The notes: a model not told the origin generated them from the letters alone. A stretch of DNA of 64,000 bases from Chitinophagales bacterium (GCA_013298665.1 JAAFIK010000005.1:1-64000), one strand, 5' to 3'. Numbered from the stretch's first letter, positions 43,758-52,802 are shown. Made by a program: numbers and translations.

Positions 43758-44871
43758 ATTAGTCATCAACGGAGAAAAGACAATCGGGGTGGATGGCGGC
43801 AAAATTATCGCGTCACCCGTTCAGGCGATACCCGCGATCAATATTGATGATGCAATTGTCTTTCCGGGTCTGATCAACTCACACGATCATCTCGACTTTA
43901 ATTTGTTTCCCCCGCTTGCCAACAGGATCTATGCCAATTATACTGAATGGGGCAGGGATATACACCGGCAGAACAAAAGCAGTATTGCCGCAACACTCCG
44001 CATTCCCCTGCCACTCCGGATACAATGGGGCTGGTATAAAAATCTGCTGAATGGCTTTACCACCGTGGTACACCATGGCAACCGGGTGGCCGCAGACCAG
44101 GCAGGTATTTCCATCTTTCAGGATACGCATACACTCCATTCTGTACATTTTGACCGCTATTGGCGGATACGGCTGCTCAACCCTTTTGCCAAAAAACAAC
44201 CTTTTGTTATTCACTGCGGTGAAGGCATTGATCATACAGCCCGGCAGGAGATCGATCGCCTGATCCGGGCCAACTGGTGGCGCCGGCCAGTGATAGGTAT
44301 ACATGGCGTGGCCATGACTGTTGCACAGGCACAACATTTCAAAGCCCTGGTCTGGTGTCCCGCTGCTAATTTTTTTTTATTGGGACAAACCGCACACGTT
44401 GATGCGCTGAGAAAAGTTGTTCCGGTTGTATTTGGTACAGACTCCACGCTCACCGCCTCCTGGGATGCCTGGCAGCAGCTTCGGCAGGCAAGGAATACCG
44501 GACTGGTCTCAGATGAGGTATTGTATAACATGGTTACTACTCAAGCTGCTACAGTATGGGGATTGACACAGAGGGGTACCCTGCTTCCGGGAGCAGATGC
44601 CGACATCGTTGTAGCACGGTCACAAAGAAAGCATACGTTTCATGACAGTTTTTTTTCGGTAACACCGGCAGACATAGTGCTGGTTATCCAAAACGGTATC
44701 ATCCGTCTTTACGATAAATCGCTGCAGACAGCACTTGCCGATACCCTTGTACAGACAGATTATGATGCCATTGTAGCAGATGGACAGGTTAAATATGTGC
44801 AAAAAGGAATCCGGCAGCTCATCCAAACCATCAGCACCAATCATCCCGATGTAAAACTGCCGGTAAAATAA
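43747..44871 (+). CDS. Amidohydrolase-superfamily metal-dependent hydrolase
   Basis: 374 aa from ATG 43747 (MAYKLVINGEKTIGVDGGKII), which overlaps the methyltransferase stop; upstream in-frame starts lie deep inside that gene. The metal site is complete: HxH in INSHDHLDF (H46, H48), FVIHCGEGID, VIGIHGVAMT and FGTDSTLTASW (Asp). A small beta-sandwich of N- and C-terminal strands completes the fold (LLPGADADIVVARS). Known members hydrolyse amidine, amide or amino groups on rings and related substrates. The ring or amide substrate is unknown; its place among methyltransferases and radical SAM enzymes suggests a tailoring or precursor-forming step. Confidence 0.85.
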   Translation: MAYKLVINGEKTIGVDGGKIIASPVQAIPAINIDDAIVFPGLINSHDHLDFNLFPPLANRIYANYTEWGRDIHRQNKSSIAATLRIPLPLRIQWGWYKNLLNGFTTVVHHGNRVAADQAGISIFQDTHTLHSVHFDRYWRIRLLNPFAKKQPFVIHCGEGIDHTARQEIDRLIRANWWRRPVIGIHGVAMTVAQAQHFKALVWCPAANFFLLGQTAHVDALRKVVPVVFGTDSTLTASWDAWQQLRQARNTGLVSDEVLYNMVTTQAATVWGLTQRGTLLPGADADIVVARSQRKHTFHDSFFSVTPADIVLVIQNGIIRLYDKSLQTALADTLVQTDYDAIVADGQVKYVQKGIRQLIQTISTNHPDVKLPVK

Positions 44872-44877
44872 TCAACC

Positions 44878-45987
44878 ATGCTGCGCTTTATCGACCTTAA
44901 CTACCATTACCACAAGCACTTCAGCACACCTGCGGAAGTGCTGCGCGAACACAGGCTGTCTGACGGGTATGCAAAATCGCTGGCTAAGGATGTTGATGTC
45001 ATCATGATCAAACACCTCAATTATACCGGGCAGGAAATCATAAACGGTATCCCGCATTACTTTATCAACAGCCGGAATCATTTCCGCAGCATTTCGCGGA
45101 CAACACTCCGGCGGGTCAGGGCATTACAGCCAGATGCCGTACTCGTGCAGGGGTTTATTTTTCCACTCCAGGTACTGGCACTACGCAGGACAGTCGGAAA
45201 AACCTGTCACATCATTATCCAGCACCATGGCGAAAAACCCTTTACCGGTATCAAAGGATGGTTGCAGCGCATGGCTTGCCGCCGTGCTGATGCATTTGTA
45301 TTTACCTCGGCAGGAAATGCCGCCGAATGGATCAGCAAAGGTATTATACCCAACAGAGAAGCCTGTGTGGAAATACTGGAAGCGGCTCCCACCCTCCAAA
45401 AAACCGATAAGACAGCAGCCAGGATTATAACAAAAGTCAGGGGCAACCCCGTTTTCATCAGCATAGGCCGGTTAAACTTCGGCAAAGACCCCATGACAGT
45501 ACTCCGGGGATTTGCCCTTTACCTCGCCAGCCATCCGGCAGCAACCTTATATATGCTTTACCAGGAAGACGATCTGTTACCTGCCATTAACGCCTACCTG
45601 CAAACTGATAAAAAACTACAAGCTGCCGTTATCCTCACAGGAAAAGTGCCGCCCGAAGCAATAGCCAACTGGCTCAGTGCCGCAGATTATTTTATTTCAG
45701 GCAGTCATAAAGAAGGAAGCGGCTATGCCCTGCTGGAAGCAATGATTTGCGGTTGCATACCGGTGGTTACAGACATACCCTCATTTACGACCATAACAAA
45801 AGGAGGACAGTACGGTAAATTATGGAAAAAGGGCGACCCCTTAGCACTCGCAAGGGTACTCGAAGCACCGGATTCCGGTAATTTTTCCGCTGCCATAGCC
45901 GAATATGCGGCCAAACAGCTTTCCCCATCCAGGATTGCAGAAGATTGGCTTACCCTCTTATCGGGATTGAAGCAGCAGGGGAGATAA
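44878..45987 (+). CDS. Family 4 glycosyltransferase
   Basis: 369 aa. The N-terminal half (MLRFIDLNYHYHKHFSTPAEVLREHRLSDGYAKSL) is a divergent acceptor domain. The C-terminal GT-B half has VFISIGRLNFGKDPMTVLRGFALYL, VILTGKVPPEAIANWLSAADYFISGSHKEGSGYALLEAMICGCIPVVTDIPSF, with the E-x7-E type donor motif. It lies 6 bp after the amidohydrolase gene and ends the rightward trio. Its last 30 bases overlap the 3' end of the convergent GT4 gene. It probably glycosylates the product of the methyltransferase-amidohydrolase pair (inference). Confidence 0.87.
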   Translation: MLRFIDLNYHYHKHFSTPAEVLREHRLSDGYAKSLAKDVDVIMIKHLNYTGQEIINGIPHYFINSRNHFRSISRTTLRRVRALQPDAVLVQGFIFPLQVLALRRTVGKTCHIIIQHHGEKPFTGIKGWLQRMACRRADAFVFTSAGNAAEWISKGIIPNREACVEILEAAPTLQKTDKTAARIITKVRGNPVFISIGRLNFGKDPMTVLRGFALYLASHPAATLYMLYQEDDLLPAINAYLQTDKKLQAAVILTGKVPPEAIANWLSAADYFISGSHKEGSGYALLEAMICGCIPVVTDIPSFTTITKGGQYGKLWKKGDPLALARVLEAPDSGNFSAAIAEYAAKQLSPSRIAEDWLTLLSGLKQQGR

Positions 45988-47022
45988 TGCCGCAATGGTA
46001 CCCGCCGCCGGGTAAGGGATAAAGGGATGGTATTGCATATCCCCGGTGGCCAGGATATCCAGCGCTTTCGCCGCCATTTCTTCAGGTGTATGCACAACAT
46101 ACCAGTTGGGGATAGATTCATTCATAGGCTGACAAAAACTGATCACCACCGCACCAGCAGCAAGTGCTTCAAGACAAACAGTACTCATCCCTTCATAAGA
46201 TGACGGATGCAGGAATAATTTTGCACGCTGCATCATACGGAGCAATACGCCATGCGGCAGTTCCCCGGTCAGCCTGATATATTCGTCAAGCTGCAACTGC
46301 GCAATTTTTTTGGTCAATGCACCCGCTTCCGGACCATCACCGCAAAGACTCACTTTCAGTTCGGGAAAACTATGCCGCACCCGATTCACCACATCCAGCA
46401 ATACATCATATCGCTTCAATGGGATAAGGGATCCTGCGGCAATGATATCAATATCCCGCACCTGGCCGTTGCGCAGGGGTAATGGTGCCTTTACCCCAAG
46501 CGGGATGACATAGGCGGGACGGATACCATGCTGCTCATGTAGGGTACGGGCGATAAAATCTGATATGGCAATAAGCGAGGTGGAGCCAGCTTTGACCCTG
46601 CGTACATAAGCATTGTCCTTTTTGGCATCCTGCCCCTGGAGCCAGCAGTAATAAGGAATCTTATATCTTTCTCCAAAACGCTTGCCCAGCAATGCAGTTT
46701 CCCCAAGCCAGAAGCTGAGTAAAGATTGCAGATGGTATTGTTTACGCAACAGCTTCATGTGTTGCCATACGCGGAACCAGAGCAGCAGACGCCAGCCTTT
46801 AGCCCGGTTTCTCCCCCCGAATGCCGTTACCAGGCAACCCTCCCAGCTATAAGTCCCCCTCTTGTAAGGGTATTGAAAACTCAGCACATGTATAGCTATA
46901 TCCGGCAGGGAAGCTTTCAGCGACTTCACAAATAACTGAACAGCGGGCAGACAGTTGTCATCCGATTCATTGGCCGGAAACCCCGGTGTCAGAATCAATA
47001 TTGCAGGTGGTTTGGTTTTCAT
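45958..47022 (-). CDS. Family 4 glycosyltransferase
   Basis: 354 aa. GT-B: N-terminal ILILTPGFPANESDDNCLPAVQLFVKSLKASLPD, the middle IAISDFIARTLHEQHGIRPAYVIPLGV, and the donor half IAAGSLIPLKRYDVLLDVVNRV, KVSLCGDGPEAGALTKKI, LFLHPSSYEGMSTVCLEALAAGAVVISFC. All key positions are in place. The start overlaps the ABC exporter gene by 56 bp, and the 3' end overlaps the convergent GT4 gene by 30 bp. It is part of the leftward unit starting with the sugar-phosphate transferase. Sugar unknown. Confidence 0.88.
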   Translation of the reverse strand: MKTKPPAILILTPGFPANESDDNCLPAVQLFVKSLKASLPDIAIHVLSFQYPYKRGTYSWEGCLVTAFGGRNRAKGWRLLLWFRVWQHMKLLRKQYHLQSLLSFWLGETALLGKRFGERYKIPYYCWLQGQDAKKDNAYVRRVKAGSTSLIAISDFIARTLHEQHGIRPAYVIPLGVKAPLPLRNGQVRDIDIIAAGSLIPLKRYDVLLDVVNRVRHSFPELKVSLCGDGPEAGALTKKIAQLQLDEYIRLTGELPHGVLLRMMQRAKLFLHPSSYEGMSTVCLEALAAGAVVISFCQPMNESIPNWYVVHTPEEMAAKALDILATGDMQYHPFIPYPAAGTIAALSPLLLQSR

Positions 47023-48673
47023 CTAATCTAATGACTTTATCTCCAATAGCAAGGCAGTTTGGATTATGGCTTACCAATATGATCATTTTACCAGTACCCT
47101 TCAACCGTTGCAGTATATCCAGCAACGTAAGTTCCGATGACTCATCGAGTTCACTGAAGGGCTCATCCAGCATCAGTACAGGCGTGTTTTTATAAAGAGC
47201 GCGTGCAAGCATAATCCGCTGCACCTGCCCCCCACTAATATTTTTTCCCTGCTCACCGATCAGCATATGATAGCCATCCGTCATCCCGGCAGTCAGTTCG
47301 TCCAGTCCGGTAAGGGTCATAACCTGCCTGAGCAGACTTTCGTCCGGATCTCCGTCATCCAGGATGATATTGCGTAAAAGTGTGTCGTGCAAAAGAAAGG
47401 ATTGCTGTTTAACATAAGCTACCTGATCGTGATGCTTCCGCAGTTGTTCGCAATTGGCTGGCACTTCATTTACAAAAATAGTGCCGGAACCGGGCTTAAG
47501 AAAACCCAGCAACAAATGCAGCAGGGTGCTTTTGCCACTGCCGGATGGTGCATAGATCACCGTTAGTTCACCCCGGCACAGCAGCGCCGAACAATTTCTG
47601 ATACCCACAGCATTACCATAATGAAAAGAGACCTCCTGAAGACGTATGCTGCTGATGGCAACTGGGATCGTTTCCTGCCTGGCGGGCTCCGGTGCATACA
47701 CCGGCATAGCCTGTATAACAGGATCATATACCCGCAAATTGGTCAGGCTGCTGAGCATCCGTATCATCCCGGGCATTACCTTATACGCTGCTGTTATAAA
47801 GGCACCGATGGCGAGAAAAGTTTGCCCGTTTTCAGTGCGACCAAAAATGATGATCACCAGCAGACCGATCACCACAAAAACTTCCATCAACCGCTGGGGC
47901 AACCCCTGCAACCCCTGCAAGTCAGATAGCGACCGGTTGAGCCGCTCCTGCTGAACAACATAGCGGTTGGTGAAGAAAGACCGCTTCCCGTAAGTAAGCG
48001 CTTCCACGTAACCTGTCAGTGCTTCACGGAGATGCTGTATTGTTTTTTCACTGGCTATTGCAATACCCGATCTTAATTGCTTCGTTTTCAACCGCATTGC
48101 CCTGCTGACCAGCACCACCGGCGGCAATAATGCCAGGAGTAATACCCCACAGAGACGGGCATTAAAAAGCAGCAGTGCGGTAAGGGTGAGTCCGGTCAAT
48201 ACACCCTGCACCACCAACTGCTGAACACCCGCCAGTATATAATGGGCAAATTCAACCGGTTGCTGGCTGATGCGCCGGGTGGCTACCGCTGTATCTTCGG
48301 TGACATAATCAGGAAAGTAGCTGTCCGAAAAAAAAAGCCGGAGATTGGCTGCCGAGAGCCGGGTAGCCACGGCATATACAAAACGGTATTGCCAACGGTA
48401 GACCAGGAAGGCCGATCCGTTTTTAACCCCAAAGAACAGCAGCAGCAATACCAATGGCAGAACCGTCTCGTTCCCGGGGGAAAACCCGGGTAAAAATGAA
48501 AGCCGGAGTGCAGGCGGGGTACTTTGCGTATAGAGACCGGTGATCCACACCAGTACAGCCATAGCAGCCAGGTCGGCCAATTGTATACAGCCATCAAGGA
48601 GCATGAGCCCCATCATCCTTAGCTTTTCTTTTGGCGTAAGGATACTGCTGATATGGCGGAGTGTTGTTATCAA
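46967..48673 (-). CDS. ABC exporter (fused permease and ATPase)
   Basis: 568 aa from TTG 48673 (ITTLRHISSILTPKEKLRMMGLMLLDG, the usual opening of lipid/oligosaccharide-type ABC exporters). The open frame reaches 48757 but that would overlap the upstream gene; ATG 48616 is another option. Six membrane helices fill residues ~15-290. The ATPase has Walker A YAPSGSGKSTLL, Q-loop AYVKQQSFLL, signature ISGGQVQRIMLARAL, Walker B VLMLDEPFSELDESS and an H-loop in ILVSHNPN. It likely exports a lipid-linked glycan or modified small product. Its presence beside a Wzx flippase is noteworthy. Confidence 0.88.
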   Translation of the reverse strand: MITTLRHISSILTPKEKLRMMGLMLLDGCIQLADLAAMAVLVWITGLYTQSTPPALRLSFLPGFSPGNETVLPLVLLLLFFGVKNGSAFLVYRWQYRFVYAVATRLSAANLRLFFSDSYFPDYVTEDTAVATRRISQQPVEFAHYILAGVQQLVVQGVLTGLTLTALLLFNARLCGVLLLALLPPVVLVSRAMRLKTKQLRSGIAIASEKTIQHLREALTGYVEALTYGKRSFFTNRYVVQQERLNRSLSDLQGLQGLPQRLMEVFVVIGLLVIIIFGRTENGQTFLAIGAFITAAYKVMPGMIRMLSSLTNLRVYDPVIQAMPVYAPEPARQETIPVAISSIRLQEVSFHYGNAVGIRNCSALLCRGELTVIYAPSGSGKSTLLHLLLGFLKPGSGTIFVNEVPANCEQLRKHHDQVAYVKQQSFLLHDTLLRNIILDDGDPDESLLRQVMTLTGLDELTAGMTDGYHMLIGEQGKNISGGQVQRIMLARALYKNTPVLMLDEPFSELDESSELTLLDILQRLKGTGKMIILVSHNPNCLAIGDKVIRLDENQTTCNIDSDTGVSGQ

Positions 48674-48710
48674 ATAACGGGAAACAGGAGGCGCTAAAGT
48701 AAATAAAAAA

Positions 48711-49463
48711 TCATAACCCCAGCATCTTCCGGAAGGTACGCAGCAATATAATACCATCCATGCGCAACGACCAGTGCCGCCAGTAAAAGAGATCGAGCCG
48801 AACCCGGTCCTTTATTTTCTGCGGATCACCCTCCGTTGTACCCACATAGCCCAATACTTGTGAAAGCCCGGTAATACCGGGTTTTACTTTATGCCGGTAA
48901 TGGTAAAACGGAATTTCATCGCTAAAACGCAGGTTATCACTCACCATATGCGGTCTTGGCCCCACCACCGACATATCACCCCACAGTACATTAAGAAACT
49001 GGGGCAGCTCATCGATATAATACCGCCGCAGGAACCTGCCAATACGGGTTATCCGCGGATCGTTTTCCCGGGACGGGAGAATGTCAGCATCAGGATTTAC
49101 CACCATCGACCGGAATTTGATACAGGTAAATGATTCACCATTACGCTTATTACGTTGTTGCAGGAAAAAGACCGGCCCCTTTGAGGAAAGACAGATGAGC
49201 AAGGCCAGTAATGGGGTGAGCCAGGACAGTACACCCGCAATCATGACCACCGAAATAAAAACATCAAGTGTACGTTTGACAACCCTGTTGGCAGCACGAT
49301 CCAGTGGCTGATGAAGAAGTGAGGTGGTGATCCCGCTGAAATTGACCACTCCGGCCAACTCCTGGCAGATATGCTGGTAAAATTGGGTATCGGGTACAGC
49401 GGTATGGTCATTATCAACCGTAACTTCTGTTGGCGGCATAATAATATTTGTATGTTGGGTCAT
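48711..49463 (-). CDS. Undecaprenyl-phosphate sugar-1-phosphate transferase (initiating PGT)
   Basis: 250 aa from ATG 49463 (MTQHTNIIMPPTEV); 49472 gives three more residues. A single membrane re-entrant/TM segment (VKRTLDVFISVVMIAGVLSWLTPLLALLICL) precedes the small-PGT catalytic core: GPVFFLQQRNKRNGESFTCIKFRSMV (with the Asp-Glu catalytic dyad expected in DELPQFLNV), GRFLRRYYIDELPQFLNVLWGDMSVVGPRP and KPGITGLSQVLGY. It transfers a sugar phosphate to undecaprenyl phosphate, the first step of repeat-unit assembly. It is the first gene of the leftward glycan operon. Confidence 0.92.
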   Translation of the reverse strand: MTQHTNIIMPPTEVTVDNDHTAVPDTQFYQHICQELAGVVNFSGITTSLLHQPLDRAANRVVKRTLDVFISVVMIAGVLSWLTPLLALLICLSSKGPVFFLQQRNKRNGESFTCIKFRSMVVNPDADILPSRENDPRITRIGRFLRRYYIDELPQFLNVLWGDMSVVGPRPHMVSDNLRFSDEIPFYHYRHKVKPGITGLSQVLGYVGTTEGDPQKIKDRVRLDLFYWRHWSLRMDGIILLRTFRKMLGL

Positions 49464-49547
49464 TGCATCCATAGCATATCCATCAGTTCATGTAGCCCAA
49501 ATCGGGTAAAGTTTTTCAAGGGTTGCCCGTTCAGTCGGATATCCTTA

Positions 49548-49565
49548 CAAATTTAATTACTTTTG
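49548..49565. promoter_or_regulatory. Back-to-back -7 elements of a divergent promoter
   Basis: Minus strand TAAATTTG (49555-49548) points to the glycan operon; plus strand TACTTTTG (49558-49565) points to the small membrane protein gene at 49629. Both match TAnnTTTG exactly, two bases apart. No good -33 box was found for either. Confidence 0.4.
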
Positions 49566-49628
49566 GAATTGCCGGGCACTGCCGGTGATCGCAGGAAGGC
49601 ATACACGTAAAAACAAAAATCATACCAT

Positions 49629-49937
49629 ATGGATGCAAAGTACATCATCATCAATGCCTTGTCGCTGATCGCCAACCTGGTGATCTTTATCGCTTCAGTG
49701 CTGCTGCTCACCCGGAAGGGAAAGACAGAAGCCGTCCTGCTGACCATCGGTTCAGGCATTGAACTACTCCGTTCGGTTTTCTTTACTTTTTTTTACAGCG
49801 CCATGATCAGGTCGGGCTTTAACGATGGTACAGGTAAAATCATCGATGCCATCAGTTATGGGAGCATGCTCGGCTATTTTATTTTTGCTGCGGGATTTGT
49901 CATGCTGGTATTTAACCAAACAAACAGGAGTAAGTAG
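49629..49937 (+). CDS. Hypothetical small membrane protein (3 TM)
   Basis: 102 aa. There are three hydrophobic segments (IIINALSLIANLVIFIASVLLLT, VLLTIGSGIELLRSVFFTFFYSA, SYGSMLGYFIFAAGFVMLVF) separated by short loops; the tail (NQTNRSK) is basic. No family is recognised. It is the first gene right of the glycan locus and diverges from its operon. Its start is the first ATG after a good -7 element. Confidence 0.7.
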   Translation: MDAKYIIINALSLIANLVIFIASVLLLTRKGKTEAVLLTIGSGIELLRSVFFTFFYSAMIRSGFNDGTGKIIDAISYGSMLGYFIFAAGFVMLVFNQTNRSK

Positions 49938-50087
49938 CAGATGATTACTGATATGAGACGTGGTGTAAAGATTTAAATGAGCGCGCATATCCGGGAGGCA
50001 AGATGCCGCCTCCTGCTACTGTTCCGGATGTGAGAAGTAAGACGCAAGATTCAATAATCCGGCTAATGACCGAGTATGACGAGGCAG

Positions 50088-50116
50088 AGCCCGCCACGGG
50101 TGGGAAACCCGCGGCC
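50088..50116. repeat. Dispersed GC-rich palindromic element (copy)
   Basis: agcccgccacgggtgggaaa-acccgcggc-type sequence with CGGGT/ACCCG arms. It shares the order CCCGCCAC, GGGTGG, AACCC, GCGGC with the element tandemly repeated at 62854-62979. It lies in the 218-bp spacer before the isoaspartyl peptidase stop, next to low-complexity taagacgcaag/cttgctact words. Confidence 0.55.
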
Positions 50117-50155
50117 AAGCATTGAGCACCCCTCCTGCTACTTCCGCTCTTGCTA

Positions 50156-51106
50156 CTACTCAGTACCATATATTCCCACAAAATGCTCCCCATTGCTGCT
50201 ACGCATAGCGCGATACATACCCGCGCAGTTGATTACCATCGCGGTATTGCCCGCTGCATCCACACCAATCATACCACCTTCTCCCTCCATGCGCCTGAGC
50301 TTATCCACCACCGTCTGCATCGCCTGCTGCAGCGACATACCCTTATACTCCATCAAACAACTCACATCGTAAGCCGCTACAGCACGGATAAAAATTTCTC
50401 CATGCCCGGTACAGGATATGGCACAGGTGGCATTGTTGGCATAGGTACCCGAACCAATGATGGGCGTATCGCCGATCCGGCCATACTTCTTATTGGTCAT
50501 ACCACCCGTACTCGTTGCGGCTGCAATATGGCCATCCACATCACAGGCTACTGCCCCAACGGTACCAAATTTTTTATCGCGCATCAATTCCTCCAGGCGT
50601 TGGTGCGTATGGTCAAGTGAATAGTTATCAGAGTCACGGAGTGCCTTCCATTGGTCGTAACGGAATTGAGAAAAGAAAAAATCATCGGGCTCTAACTTAA
50701 CCCCCTGCTTAATGGCAAAATCATTTGCGCCCTTACCACTCAGGAAAACATGGTTGCTGTTGCGCAATACCTCTGTTGCAAGTTCAATCGGGTTGCGTAC
50801 ATTCCGTACACCCGCAATACTACCCGCATCAAGCGTATGACCATCCATAATGGCCGCATCCATTTCCTGCACGCCCTTTTTGGTAAAGACACTCCCCTTA
50901 CCGGCATTAAACAGTACATTATCTTCAAGAATCACCACAGCCGCTTTTACCGCATTCACACTGCTCCCGCCTTCTTCCAGCACAGCATAGCCGGCATCAA
51001 GCGCCTCGTTCAGCCCTTTCTGGTAAGCTTCCTCAAGATCAGGGGTCATATCTTCTTTTAAAATTGTACCCGCCCCACCATGTATTACCAATGAAAATCG
51101 TTGCAT
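50156..51106 (-). CDS. Isoaspartyl peptidase / L-asparaginase (Ntn hydrolase)
   Basis: 316 aa. The plant-type asparaginase pattern is clear: FSLVIHGGAGTI at the N-terminus, NAGKGSVFTKKGVQEMDAAIMDG, and the autocleavage site at KKFGTVGAVACD, where the Thr of GTVG becomes the N-terminal nucleophile of the beta subunit. The downstream substrate-binding part is STGGMTNKKYGRIGDTPIIGSGTYANN. It hydrolyses isoaspartyl dipeptides or asparagine. No signal peptide is seen, so it is cytoplasmic. Single-gene unit. Confidence 0.92.
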   Translation of the reverse strand: MQRFSLVIHGGAGTILKEDMTPDLEEAYQKGLNEALDAGYAVLEEGGSSVNAVKAAVVILEDNVLFNAGKGSVFTKKGVQEMDAAIMDGHTLDAGSIAGVRNVRNPIELATEVLRNSNHVFLSGKGANDFAIKQGVKLEPDDFFFSQFRYDQWKALRDSDNYSLDHTHQRLEELMRDKKFGTVGAVACDVDGHIAAATSTGGMTNKKYGRIGDTPIIGSGTYANNATCAISCTGHGEIFIRAVAAYDVSCLMEYKGMSLQQAMQTVVDKLRRMEGEGGMIGVDAAGNTAMVINCAGMYRAMRSSNGEHFVGIYGTE

Positions 51107-51247
51107 ATTGCCCGCATTGTTTATGGGAGCGAAATTACCCCTTTTACCATCGTAAACTTTTTAATATTTTTTCCTGTTGCTTGAACATTTGTCAACAATA
51201 CTACAATTCTGTTGAAGATTTATACACCCGTACCTGTAGCCATCAGC

Positions 51248-51275
51248 AAAAAAAACACCGGAAAAAAATCCGGTG
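51248..51275 (-). terminator. Intrinsic terminator of the M43 metalloprotease gene
   Basis: Stem caccgga/tccggtg (51256-51275) followed on the minus strand by a T-run (complement of 51248-51255), about 30 bp past the stop at 51303. Confidence 0.8.
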
Positions 51276-51302
51276 CCTTGTAATCCATGTGTAAACTAAG
51301 GG

Positions 51303-52559
51303 TCACAGTCTGACAATCCTGATGGTTTTACCACTATTGCCGATCCGTAGAAAATAGATTCCTGCAGGTAGTGGTGCCAATGAAATTTTATTTGAAGCAT
51401 GCAGCAATCGTTGCTGCAGCACTTTTACACCCTGAATATTGGTAACCACAGCCACTTGGTCAACCAGCAATGCAGCATTGACGGAAGAGATGGTGAGTAC
51501 ATCGTTAACGGGATTAGGAAATACCTTTATACCGGCTACATCACCAGCAGGCACCGGATCAGGCAGCGGGCCTCCCTGTGCCGCAGTACTATCACAAGCC
51601 ATGGTCACCAGAAAACTGTTCCGCACATTACCCTGCGCAAATAATGAACGCATCTTTTTCTTTTGACCGGCAGTGAAAATGTTCATACAGGCATCATCGG
51701 TATAATCCATAAAGTTCATAAACATATCGCCATTACCATTACTGCCACAACCCGACAAATGCGGAAATGCAGGACAACCAAAGTTGAAAGTCTTCTGACG
51801 CGGGGTATCATCAATACCATCGTCACCACAATCATCATCACCCCAGAGGTGTTTCAGTCCGAGCCAATGCCCAACCTCATGCGTTGTGGTACGTCCTTTT
51901 GTAAAAGGCGCACGCAGGCTTCCGGTTGTACCAAATACATCGTACATGATCACCACACCATCTTTGGCGGCGGGTCCGCCTGGCGGCGTACCATAGCCCA
52001 GCACCCGGCCAAACATATTGCATACCCAGATGTTGAGGTATTGTTTGGTATCCCAGGCATCATCGCCACCACCCGCGCTGAACTTCATGCCGTCATCTGC
52101 AAAGAAATAATCGTTGTTGGTCTGTTTGCGCACAATCCCCGTGGTACGGTAGCCCCTGGGATCTACCTGTGCCAGGCAGAACTGGATACGTACATCTGCA
52201 CGGCGCGGCTTGAACCCTGCAGGCGTAAAACCCGTATCCGCATTCAGCAAACGGTAATCGCGGTTGAGAACAGCCAGTTGCGAGCGTATTTGTGCATCGC
52301 TGATATTCTGCTCGTTCCCTTTATATAATAAGTGTATAACAACAGGAATGGTGATCACTTCGTTCAGCAGGGTATCCCGCTGGGCTTCGCCGGCAGTGGT
52401 TTGCCCGCGCTGCTCCGTACGGCCTTCGCTGGCATAAGCTGCTGCAAGTGCAGGATTAAGCCGTACCTGCTCGCGGACATAACCTGGCGTGCCACAGTTG
52501 CGCTGCCCCAGGGCAGAAAAACCAATACTGATACAACAAAAGATGAGTAGAAACCGCAT
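51303..52559 (-). CDS. M43-family (pappalysin-like) zinc metalloprotease with T9SS domain
   Basis: 418 aa from ATG 52559 (MRFLLIFCCISIGFSALGQ, signal peptide); the longer frame to 52634 adds untypical sequence. An N-terminal pro-region is followed by ITIPVVIHLLYKG. The zinc site is TTTHEVGHWLGLKHLWGD (HExxHxxGxxH) at about residue 230, and the Met-turn is FMNFMDYTDDACM. Cysteines typical of M43B enzymes flank the site. The last ~75 residues are a type A sorting domain (VFPNPVNDVLTISS, LPAGIYFLRIGNSGKTIRIVRL). It is predicted to be secreted by the type IX system and to cleave extracellular proteins. Confidence 0.93.
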   Translation of the reverse strand: MRFLLIFCCISIGFSALGQRNCGTPGYVREQVRLNPALAAAYASEGRTEQRGQTTAGEAQRDTLLNEVITIPVVIHLLYKGNEQNISDAQIRSQLAVLNRDYRLLNADTGFTPAGFKPRRADVRIQFCLAQVDPRGYRTTGIVRKQTNNDYFFADDGMKFSAGGGDDAWDTKQYLNIWVCNMFGRVLGYGTPPGGPAAKDGVVIMYDVFGTTGSLRAPFTKGRTTTHEVGHWLGLKHLWGDDDCGDDGIDDTPRQKTFNFGCPAFPHLSGCGSNGNGDMFMNFMDYTDDACMNIFTAGQKKKMRSLFAQGNVRNSFLVTMACDSTAAQGGPLPDPVPAGDVAGIKVFPNPVNDVLTISSVNAALLVDQVAVVTNIQGVKVLQQRLLHASNKISLAPLPAGIYFLRIGNSGKTIRIVRL

Positions 52560-52802
52560 TATCCTGATTAAGAAACGTAAACAATACAGTATTACACAAG
52601 CACGCAAAAGCCTTGCAGAGGAATTGGAAAACAAATAAGGATAATGACAAAACCGGCCTGCGGTTGTTCCTGTTTTAAAGTGCTGTATTTGGCCGTTGGG
52701 GGAAAGGAAAATAAACAGCTAAGAACAGGACAAATATAATCACTTTATGGTAACCACAAAAATATTTGCAAATATTTAGGGAATCTATCGAAGCGGGTTT
52801 AT

